The position numbers and the translations under genes were made by a program. Shown piece by piece: positions 14,018 to 20,013 of a stretch of 20,013 nucleotides of DNA (within the stretch, counting starts at the first letter, position 1; each line of letters begins with the position of its first letter). The notes beneath the pieces are model-generated. The model saw only the letters and a list, made by a program, of their open reading frames with translations, was not told the DNA's origin and ran no database searches. The stretch comes from Gammaproteobacteria bacterium (GTDB taxonomy: Bacteria > Pseudomonadota > Gammaproteobacteria > Steroidobacterales > GCA-2729495): the NCBI GenBank assembly GCA_023150055.1, contig JAKLLP010000006.1, forward strand, positions 1 to 20,013, in the 5' to 3' direction.

Positions 14018-14953
14018 ATGCCGCAGAACCCACAAAACCGGGACATCGTCGTCGCAGCGCTGCGTCACGCGGCCCCCTATGTGCGCCTGTACCGGCGCAA
14101 GACCTTCGTCATCAAGGCGGGCGGCGAGGTGTTCGCCGACCAGGCCAGCACCCGGGCGCTGATCGAGCAGGTGGCGATCCTGCACCAGGTGGGCATCCGC
14201 ACGGTGCTGGTGCACGGCGGCGGGCCGCAGAACACGCGTCTTGCCGAGGCGCTCGGCGTCGAGACGCGCATCGTCGAGGGCCGGCGCGTCACCGACGAAC
14301 GCACGCTCGAGGTCGCCACCATGGTGCTCAACGGCCAGATCAACACGCAGATCGTCGCGGCCTGCCGCCAGCTCGACCTGCCGGCGATCGGCGTGAGCGG
14401 TGTCGATGTCGGCCTCATCCGCGCGCGCCGCCGGGCGCCGGTCACCGTGGCCGGTCACGCCGCGCCGGTCGATTACGGCTTCGTGGGCGACATCGAGCGC
14501 GTGGATACCGCCGTCCTCACCACCCAGCTCGAGAACGGGCTGCTGCCGGTGGTGAGCCCGCTCTCGGCGGATGCCAACGGCACGCTGCTCAACATCAACG
14601 CGGACACCGTGGCAGCGGCGCTCGCCTCGGCGCTCGGCGCCGCGAAACTGGTGCTCGCCACCAGCGCGCCCGGGATCCTCGAGGATCGCAATGATCCGGG
14701 TTCGCTCATCTCCTACGTCGATCTCGCCGGTCTCGAGAAGCTCAGGCTGACCGGCGCGCTCGCCGATGGCATGCTGCCCAAGGCGCGCGCCATCGAGGCG
14801 GCGATCCGCGGCGGGGTGGAACGGGTGCACGTGATCTCCTACAAGGTGCCCGACAGCCTGCTGCTGGAGATCTTCACCAACGAGGGCACCGGCACCCTGG
14901 TGGTGGACAACATCGCCCGGCTGTCGAAAGAGGAACAGTCACCGGCCGGGTAA
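14018..14953 (+). CDS. argB: N-acylglutamate kinase
   Basis: The 311-residue amino-acid kinase has FVIKAGGEVFAD (residues about 30-41), TVLVHGGGPQNTRLAEALGVETRIVEGRRVTDERTLE, the MVLNGQIN segment, SPLSADANGTLLNINADTVAAALA, and the C-terminal GGVERVHVISY. All are typical of ArgB, which phosphorylates the gamma-carboxyl of N-acylglutamate. The Xanthomonas homologue is a fusion with a GNAT acylglutamate synthase of about 440 residues. Here the protein ends shortly after the kinase domain, so no synthase is attached. It starts 3 bases after the transcarbamylase stop, within the operon. Confidence 0.94.
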   Translation: MPQNPQNRDIVVAALRHAAPYVRLYRRKTFVIKAGGEVFADQASTRALIEQVAILHQVGIRTVLVHGGGPQNTRLAEALGVETRIVEGRRVTDERTLEVATMVLNGQINTQIVAACRQLDLPAIGVSGVDVGLIRARRRAPVTVAGHAAPVDYGFVGDIERVDTAVLTTQLENGLLPVVSPLSADANGTLLNINADTVAAALASALGAAKLVLATSAPGILEDRNDPGSLISYVDLAGLEKLRLTGALADGMLPKARAIEAAIRGGVERVHVISYKVPDSLLLEIFTNEGTGTLVVDNIARLSKEEQSPAG

Positions 14954-15035
14954 AGCGGCTTTAGCCCCGATGCGCCGTGGGTTGCAGGTGGGGCTGATGC
15001 GTTGCAGGAGGGGCTTTAGCCCCGCTTCCCGACGG
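14954..15035. repeat. REP-like palindromic repeats between argB and argH
   Basis: The 105-bp gap holds AGCGGCTTTAGCCCCG (14954-14969), then GTTGCAGGTGGGGCT (14981-14995) and GTTGCAGGAGGGGCT (15001-15015). The latter continues into a perfect 14-bp hairpin GGGGCTTTAGCCCC (15010-15023), followed by GCTTCCCGACGGGGA. The 'GCAGGAG-GGGCTTTAGCCCC' layout is that of REP elements common in pseudomonads and xanthomonads. It may reduce argB-to-argH read-through or stabilise the 3' end of the upstream mRNA. Confidence 0.7.
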
Positions 15036-15058
15036 GGAAATCAACCGAGGCACGCTCA

Positions 15059-16243
15059 ATGAGCAGACTGTGGGAAAAAGGCGAGGAACTCGACGCGCGG
15101 GTGCTGCGCTACACCGCCGGTGAAGATCACCTGCTCGACGAACGCCTCGTGCCCTACGACGTGCGGGGCTCCATCGCGCACGCGACGATGCTGCACCAGC
15201 AGAAACTGCTCGGTGACGCGGATTTCGATGCGATCTGCGCAGGCCTGGAAGCGCTCGCGGTCGGTCACGCGGCCGGCGACTGGCACATCGGCCTCGAGGA
15301 CGAGGACGTGCACACCGCGCTCGAGCGGCGCCTCGTCGAGGCGGTCGGCGAAGCCGGCAAGCGCATCCACCTCGGCCGCTCCCGCAACGACCAGCTCCTC
15401 ACGGCGCTGCGGCTGTACCTGCTCGATGCCGGGCACAACCTCGAGCGGGCCGCGCGCGGCGTGGCCGACGCACTGGCCGCGCTCGGCCAGCGCGAGGCCG
15501 ACACCGCCCTGCCGGGTTACACCCACATGCAGCAGGCCATGCCGAGCTCGGTGCACCTGTGGGCGGACGGCTTCGCGGCCGAAATCCGCGATGACGCCGA
15601 CGGCATTGCCGCCGCCCGCCGCCGCGCCGACCGGAGCCCGCTCGGCAGCGCCGCCGGCTACGGCGTTCCCGGCCTGCCGATCGACCGTGACGCCACCCGC
15701 AGGCAGCTCGGCTTCGGCAGCGTCCACGAGCCGGTGACCGCCGTGCAGATCGCCCGCGGCAAAGCCGAAGCGACGCTCGTCTTCGAGCTGACCTTGCTGA
15801 TGCAGGACCTCGGCCGGCTCGCCGCCGACCTGCTCCTCTTCTATACGCAGGAGTTTGCCTACGTGCGGCTGCCGGTGAATATGACGACCGGTTCGTCGAT
15901 CATGCCGCAGAAGCGCAACCCGGACGTGCTGGAGCTGGTGCGCGGCGCGACGGCCACGCTGCAGGGCTCGCTGCTGGAGATCCTCGCGCTCCCGGCCAAG
16001 CTGCCGTCCGGCTACCAGCGCGACCTGCAACGCATGAAGGCGCCGCTGTTCCGCGCCATCGACATCACGGCGGAGAGCTGCGCCGTGATGGGCGCGCTCA
16101 TCGACGGCCTCGAGTTCCGGCCGGAGAACATCCGGCTCGACCCCGGCATCTACGCCGCCGGCCGCGCCAACCGGCTGGTGCTCGAGGAAGGCCTGAGCTT
16201 CCGCGAGGCCTATCGGCGGGTCGCGAAAGAACTCGAAAAGTAA
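15059..16243 (+). CDS. argH: Argininosuccinate lyase (short form)
   Basis: The last step of arginine synthesis, argininosuccinate to arginine plus fumarate. The 394-residue protein of the fumarase/aspartase superfamily has DEDVHTALERRL, HLGRSRNDQLLTALRLY, LPGYTHMQQAMPSS, and the catalytic serine loop TGSSIMPQKRNPDVLEL (G278-S280). Typical ArgH is about 450-470 residues. This one stops soon after GLSFREAYRRVAKELEK, so it lacks about 60 C-terminal residues. The core active site is intact, and reading past the TAA gives no ArgH-like tail, so I read it as a short variant, not a recent frameshift. RBS CCGAGG precedes ATG 15059. Separated from argB by REP-like repeats. Confidence 0.94.
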   Translation: MSRLWEKGEELDARVLRYTAGEDHLLDERLVPYDVRGSIAHATMLHQQKLLGDADFDAICAGLEALAVGHAAGDWHIGLEDEDVHTALERRLVEAVGEAGKRIHLGRSRNDQLLTALRLYLLDAGHNLERAARGVADALAALGQREADTALPGYTHMQQAMPSSVHLWADGFAAEIRDDADGIAAARRRADRSPLGSAAGYGVPGLPIDRDATRRQLGFGSVHEPVTAVQIARGKAEATLVFELTLLMQDLGRLAADLLLFYTQEFAYVRLPVNMTTGSSIMPQKRNPDVLELVRGATATLQGSLLEILALPAKLPSGYQRDLQRMKAPLFRAIDITAESCAVMGALIDGLEFRPENIRLDPGIYAAGRANRLVLEEGLSFREAYRRVAKELEK

Positions 16244-16836
16244 GGCCCGGCGCCTCCGGACTCCCCCTTGCAGCAAAAACTCGTTGAAGCGCATTTCGCT
16301 CAGCGAGCGCTGCGCCGGGCGCCACTGCCGTGGCGATTTGTCCGGTTCCTCCCCGCGGTGACACAGGAACTCGCGGCAGCTGAACAGCCGGATGACGGCC
16401 GCCATGCCTCGACCCCCGCAATTCGGCATGGGCCTTGCCCGGCACGGCGGGCAGGCGAGCGTCGCCGCACCTGCACCGACACAAACGCGGCTCTGAGTTT
16501 CCCGGCGAGCACGGGGTGCAGACTCGAGCGCGCAGCATCCCCCCTTAAAGGTGTCCCTTTTTAAAGGACACATTGACCACGATCAGTCTTTCGGAAGCGG
16601 ACACATCAAAAGTTATCGGGAGGGCCGGCTCGCAGCTCGCCGCTGGCGCAAGGACATGACCTTGCGCACCGGAACGAGCCAAACCTGGCACCTTCCTCAC
16701 ATTACCGGTATCGACAACCCGCTCTTCTCATAAAGAGAACAACCGCATGCGGTTCGGCGATGCGAAGAAGATGCTGGATGAAGTGATGGGAGCGCTGCAG
16801 GGGTAAGGTGCGGCGCCCCCGCTGCCACGGATCTGT
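16244..16836. other. Gene-poor interval after argH
   Basis: No frame on either strand here resembles a known protein. A 19-codon ATG frame at 16747-16806 (MRFGDAKKMLDEVMGALQG) ends the interval. The same frame is open upstream to about 16660 and may be the tail of a decayed gene, but I do not recognise it. The only clear structure is the inverted repeat at 16551-16571. Confidence 0.5.
16551..16571. repeat. Inverted repeat GTGTCC/GGACAC
   Basis: GTGTCC (16551-16556) and GGACAC (16566-16571) flank CTTTTTAAA. TTAAAGG occurs twice in the neighbourhood and GGACAC recurs near 16600. Its AT-rich loop and position in a gene-poor stretch suggest a terminator-like hairpin or the end of a lost mobile element; neither can be proven here. 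Confidence 0.4.
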
Positions 16837-18894
16837 TCAGGCTGCCCTTCGCCTGAGTCCGGCCACCAGGGCAAGGGCGGAGCCCAGCAGCAGCATCGCC
16901 GGGGGTACGGGAACGGGAGCGGAAGTCAGCACGAACGCCATCTGGCCGGAAGGCATGTCAGCAAGAAGGCCATAGCCCAAGATCGCCAGCCCATTGCTGG
17001 TCATCGCCACGGCATTGGCCAGCGAGACCCAGTCATCAAAACTCTCATCCACCAGCAAACTGAGATCATGCAAGCCATATTCCAGGGAGAACCAGAAGGC
17101 ACGATTGCCGAGCAGGGCACCGCTGCCATCGTAAGCCTCGTAGTAGCCGAGGATGTCACCCTCCTCACTGAGGTACTGGGCCAGGCTGAAGGCATAGCCG
17201 TCCAGGCGCTGCGACAGGGGATCCAGGACGACGGTCAATGTGCCGTCGTAAAGCCAGACTGTCTGGCCCAGGTCAACTCCGTTGCTCCCGTATCTTTTGG
17301 AGAAGCCGGCCACCTGCCCCGCGTTGTTCAGGTACTGCACTGCGCTGTACCGGTAGCCGTCTGTGCTCCTCGTGTGGGCGCCATCAGTCAGGCCGATGTC
17401 CGCCGTGCTGGCGCCATCGAACAGCCACGCGCTCTGGCCGAGGGCAGTTCCGCTATCGAAGCCACCGACGCTGTATCGATATGAAATGCCAGCTGCCTGT
17501 CCGGCTTCGTTGAACCGCCCTACCTCGCTGTGGCGGAATCCGTCCTGGTCCAGCGGATCAACTGTAATGCGCGTGTATTCGGCTGCGGTCAGCCCGACGT
17601 TGAGGGTGTTGCTGCCGTTATAAACCCAGGCGGTCTGCCCCAGGCTGGCACTACTTCCGGAAAAGCGGCTTGCGTAACCCGCAGCCTGCCCGGCCTCGTT
17701 GAAGAATGACACCGTGCTGACGCGGGTCCCGCTCCCTGTCGTGTGCTCGAAATCCGTCAGGCCGATATTCAGGGTGTCCGACCCGTCGTAGATCCACGAG
17801 GAGGTACCAATATAGGTACCACCAGCGCTGTAGCGGTATGCGGTACCTGCTACCTGCCCGGATTCATTCAGGAACAGTACGCTGCTATTCCGGTAGCCGT
17901 CCGTACTGCGGGTATGCTCGCTGTCCGTGAAGCCAATGTTCAGCGTGCCCGTGCCGTCGTAGAGCCACGCGGTCCGCCCGATGTCGGTGCCAGTGCCATC
18001 GTAGCGATTGGCAGACCCGGCGACCTGGCCCGCCTGGTTCAGGAACTGGGCGTCGCTGATGCGGGTTCCGTCGGTGCTCCGGGTATGTTCTGCGTCGGTC
18101 AGGCCCACGTTAAGGGTGCCCGAGCCGTCGAAAAGCCAGGCTGTGCGACCGACAAAGGCTCCACCCGCACCGTAGCGATTGGACGCTCCGGTCACCTGGC
18201 CGGCATCGTTCAGGAAGCGTGCCTTGAGGAAGCTCTCGCGGTAGCCGTCCGTGCTGCGGGTATGCTCCGCATCGGTCAGGCCTATGTTCAGCGTTGCTGT
18301 GCCGTTATAAAGCCATGCAGTACGGCCGAGGCCGCTCCCGCCCGCTGCATAGCGGTTGGCATCACCAGCCACATGGCCGGCTTCATTCATGCCCCAGATC
18401 CGGCTGAACCTGAAGCCGGTGCCAGAATTGGTGTGCTCTGCGTCGGTCAGCCCGACGTTGGTCGTCGCAGTGCCGTTATACAGCCAGGCGCTCTGGCCCA
18501 GGCTGGTATAGCCGGTTCCGTACCGTTGCGCCTCGCCTGCCACCTGCCCGGCCTGGTTGAAGTATCCGGTCAGGATCGAGCTGTTACGGTAACCGTCCAC
18601 CGCCCGGGTGTGTTCTGCGTCGATCATCCCGACGTTCACGGTCTGCGATCCGTCGTACACCCAGACTGTCTGGCCCAGGTTCAGCCCGGCACCGTAGCGG
18701 GTCGATCCGCCCACGGCCTGTCCTGATTCGTTGTAGAAGCTCCCGGCGCTCTGCCGACGACCGTCCTCCCGGGTATGTTCCGCATCGGTCATCCCGATGG
18801 CGCGAACGCTAAACGTGACCGGGGCGCTCACGCTGGCTGGGGGAATGAGAATGAGCAAAGCCAGGATGGCCAGAGGAGAAGTGCAATGAGTCAC
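16837..18894 (-). CDS. Secreted tandem-repeat protein with PEP/VPxPA-CTERM-like anchor
   Basis: The 685-residue protein starts at GTG 18894, with AGGGGG 5 bases upstream. Residues 1-24 are a signal peptide (SPLAILALLILIPPASVSA). Residues about 30-590 hold nine clear repeats of about 56-67 residues, plus a degenerate tenth. The unit pattern is GLTDAEHTRSTDGYR, then FLNxAGQVAG, a RYxxGG segment, LGQTAWLYDG and T-LN(V/I). This resembles HAF-type extracellular repeats. The C-terminus has VPVPPAMLLLG, a hydrophobic helix (LLLGSALALVAGL) and RRRAA, a CTERM-type sorting signal expected to be processed by an exosortase in exopolysaccharide-producing bacteria. No exosortase is present in the window. 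The stretch 18895-19204 upstream holds no other recognisable gene. Confidence 0.85.
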   Translation of the reverse strand: MTHCTSPLAILALLILIPPASVSAPVTFSVRAIGMTDAEHTREDGRRQSAGSFYNESGQAVGGSTRYGAGLNLGQTVWVYDGSQTVNVGMIDAEHTRAVDGYRNSSILTGYFNQAGQVAGEAQRYGTGYTSLGQSAWLYNGTATTNVGLTDAEHTNSGTGFRFSRIWGMNEAGHVAGDANRYAAGGSGLGRTAWLYNGTATLNIGLTDAEHTRSTDGYRESFLKARFLNDAGQVTGASNRYGAGGAFVGRTAWLFDGSGTLNVGLTDAEHTRSTDGTRISDAQFLNQAGQVAGSANRYDGTGTDIGRTAWLYDGTGTLNIGFTDSEHTRSTDGYRNSSVLFLNESGQVAGTAYRYSAGGTYIGTSSWIYDGSDTLNIGLTDFEHTTGSGTRVSTVSFFNEAGQAAGYASRFSGSSASLGQTAWVYNGSNTLNVGLTAAEYTRITVDPLDQDGFRHSEVGRFNEAGQAAGISYRYSVGGFDSGTALGQSAWLFDGASTADIGLTDGAHTRSTDGYRYSAVQYLNNAGQVAGFSKRYGSNGVDLGQTVWLYDGTLTVVLDPLSQRLDGYAFSLAQYLSEEGDILGYYEAYDGSGALLGNRAFWFSLEYGLHDLSLLVDESFDDWVSLANAVAMTSNGLAILGYGLLADMPSGQMAFVLTSAPVPVPPAMLLLGSALALVAGLRRRAA

Positions 18895-19204
18895 GGTGCC
18901 CCCTGAATTCTCGCTCCTCGGTAATGACCCAAGGCTGCCGTTTGATCACCTAGCGGCCCTTGTCGGCCTGACCTGAGCTTGCCTTTTCGATCATGCTACA
19001 CACCAGCAGAAACCGACGCCAGATCTGAGGACGGGGTTCGGCTAAGACGGATCGCTCTGGCGCAATCGCGAGGTGCCGCCAAATGATTGCTTTACATAAG
19101 ACTGGTTGGTGCTGATGGTACCGTGAATGCGCCTGGTCCCAGACGACTACTTTGTTGTTCCGTCGATGTCACACCGCCTTCAGTAGCGCAGGACTTAAAA
19201 GTCC

Positions 19205-19519
19205 GTGCATTTGATCATCGACAACTACGCCACCCACAAGCCCCCGAAGGTCACAACCTGGATGGCTCATCGTGCGCGCTTTCATGTGCACTTCACACCG
19301 ACGTGTGCCTCCTGGCTCAACCTGGTCGAGCGCTGGTTCGGCATCATCACGGAGCACGCTATCCGCGACGGTTCGTTCGCGAACGTGAAAACGCTCGTCA
19401 AGCGCATCGCTCAGTTCGTCGACCTCTACAATGCCCCCTCACGGCCTTTCGTATGGACCGCCACCGCCGATTCAATCCTCGCAAAGGTCGAACGACTTGC
19501 TCTACCCATCTCCGGGACA
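19205..19519 (+). pseudogene. 5'-truncated IS630-family transposase
   Basis: From 19205 the frame reads HLIIDNYATHKPPK, HFTPTCASWLNLVERWFGIITEHAIRDGSF and FVWTATADSILAKVERL. This is the C-terminal half of an IS630/Tc1-mariner DDE transposase. The second catalytic Asp (LIIDN) and the Glu (NLVERWF) are present with 35 residues between them. The N-terminal DNA-binding region and first Asp are missing. A TAA lies four codons upstream in frame, and the sequence before that is not transposase-like. The frame runs on past 19519 into unrelated sequence. A dead remnant that marks past insertion next to the repeat-protein gene. Confidence 0.85.
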
Positions 19520-19658
19520 CGACCGGCATGCCTCACCCACGCCTGCTCGGCCAGCCAGCGGCGCAACCCGGGGACGGGCCGAGTCCTACCCGCCGATTGC
19601 CGCGGCGACCCCGCAACTGGGCGAAAAACCAAAATTAAGGCCCCCGCCGGGCGTCCCG

Positions 19659-20013
19659 TCAGCCGGCCGCCAGCAGCTCCTGCATGGCGGCGAGCAGCTG
19701 ATCGACGTCGACCGGCTTGCTCAGCAGCCGCAACCGCGAGTCGCGCGCGATGTCCCTGGCGGACGAGGAGGTATCGCCGCTGATCAGGATCGCCGGCAGC
19801 TCCTGCCCGGCCAGCCGACGCAGCGTCGTGATCACGTCGAGGCCGGTATCGCCCGAGCCGAGGTGATAGTCGGTGACGAGGAGATCGAGCGCCGGCCCGC
19901 TGCTGTTGAATGCCTGCACCGCCTCGTCGAGCGAGGCGGCGGCAATGACGTCGAAACCCTCGACCGTCAGCAGCATGCGGGTCGCATCGCGCACGCCCAC
20001 ATCGTCCTCGACC
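19659..20013 (-). CDS. Receiver domain, C-terminal end of a response regulator or hybrid kinase (partial)
   Basis: The frame is open to the right edge of the window and encodes at least 117 residues. Seen: VEDDVGVRDATRMLL (acidic pocket), LLVTDYHLGSGDTG (phospho-acceptor Asp), PAILISGDTS (conserved Ser/Thr position), and LLSKPVDVDQLL (conserved Lys), giving a complete CheY-like domain that ends six residues after its last helix. Because the domain forms the C-terminus and the edge cuts into its start, the protein is probably a hybrid histidine kinase or a larger regulator, but a stand-alone receiver is possible. Confidence 0.85.
   Translation of the reverse strand, partial: VEDDVGVRDATRMLLTVEGFDVIAAASLDEAVQAFNSSGPALDLLVTDYHLGSGDTGLDVITTLRRLAGQELPAILISGDTSSSARDIARDSRLRLLSKPVDVDQLLAAMQELLAAG

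Noticed and set aside
14018..14953. Fused acylglutamate synthase-kinase (argAB) as in Xanthomonas
   Set aside because: The product ends at 311 residues, just past the kinase domain; there is no GNAT domain.
16551..16733. Possible 60-codon gene after the GTGTCC/GGACAC repeat
   Set aside because: No family resemblance, no ribosome binding site, and its start lies inside the inverted repeat.
17743..18726. Plus-strand open frame (327 codons) with apparent repeats
   Set aside because: Its repeats are only the complement of the tandem repeats in the minus-strand CTERM protein.
1..20013. CRISPR arrays, tRNA or rRNA genes
   Set aside because: No regularly spaced direct repeats of CRISPR type, no tRNA-like cloverleaf, and no rRNA core sequence were noticed on either strand.

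Overview
The window is about 20 kb of high-GC, densely packed DNA, most consistent with a gammaproteobacterium (Xanthomonadales/Nevskiales/Steroidobacterales-like). The reasons are a YadG/YadH-type ABC pair, NudC, FlhD/FlhC-like regulators, and an arginine cluster with a transcarbamylase of the acyl-ornithine (AOTCase/SOTCase) class. This taxonomic placement is inference; there is no rRNA or other marker gene here.

Layout. Positions 1-844 hold a DoxX-family membrane protein, probably the tail of an operon lying off the left edge, and a small converging ParE/RelE-like toxin scrap. Positions 845-1756 encode a secreted OmpA-C-terminal-domain lipoprotein-like or periplasmic protein. Positions 1769-2110 carry a small helical protein overlapping a truncated nucleotidyltransferase-like gene. 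Positions 2233-3935 (minus) are yadH and yadG, an ABC-2 exporter with an ATGA overlap. Positions 3988-5294 are the most unusual regulatory locus: a FlhD-like gene (minus) and a FlhC-like gene (plus) in divergent orientation. In the gap between them is a perfect 36-bp AT-rich palindrome. Positions 5349-7638 form a likely operon of nudC, a TANGO2/NRDE protein and a pyridoxamine-phosphate-oxidase-fold protein.

Positions 7639-7962 contain a 161-bp imperfect palindrome and then a good sigma70-type promoter overlapped by a repeated TTATGCGCAT motif. This promoter leads the arginine cluster argR-argG-(P-loop gene)-argC-argD-argF'-argB-argH (7963-16243), with several stop/start overlaps. The transcarbamylase has Ala at the position (92) where Glu specifies acetylornithine in the Xanthomonas enzyme and Pro specifies succinylornithine in the Bacteroides enzyme. 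It therefore may use N-succinylornithine. No acylglutamate synthase (argA/GNAT/argJ) or deacylase (argE) is present in the window. The P-loop protein locked between argG and argC, distantly like DUF1611/DgcN proteins, is a candidate for a missing or accessory step. A REP-like element separates argB from argH.

Positions 16244-16836 have no convincing gene. Positions 16837-18894 (minus) encode a secreted protein of nine clear and one degenerate ~57-residue repeats, with a C-terminal PEP/VPxPA-CTERM-like sorting signal. Positions 19205-19519 are a 5'-truncated IS630-family transposase. The right edge (19659-20013, minus) is the C-terminal receiver domain of a response regulator or hybrid kinase that continues outside the window.

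Main candidates for something undescribed: (1) the split, divergent FlhD/FlhC-like pair around a perfect palindrome; (2) a possible succinyl-type arginine pathway in a proteobacterial-looking context, with an embedded P-loop protein of unknown role.
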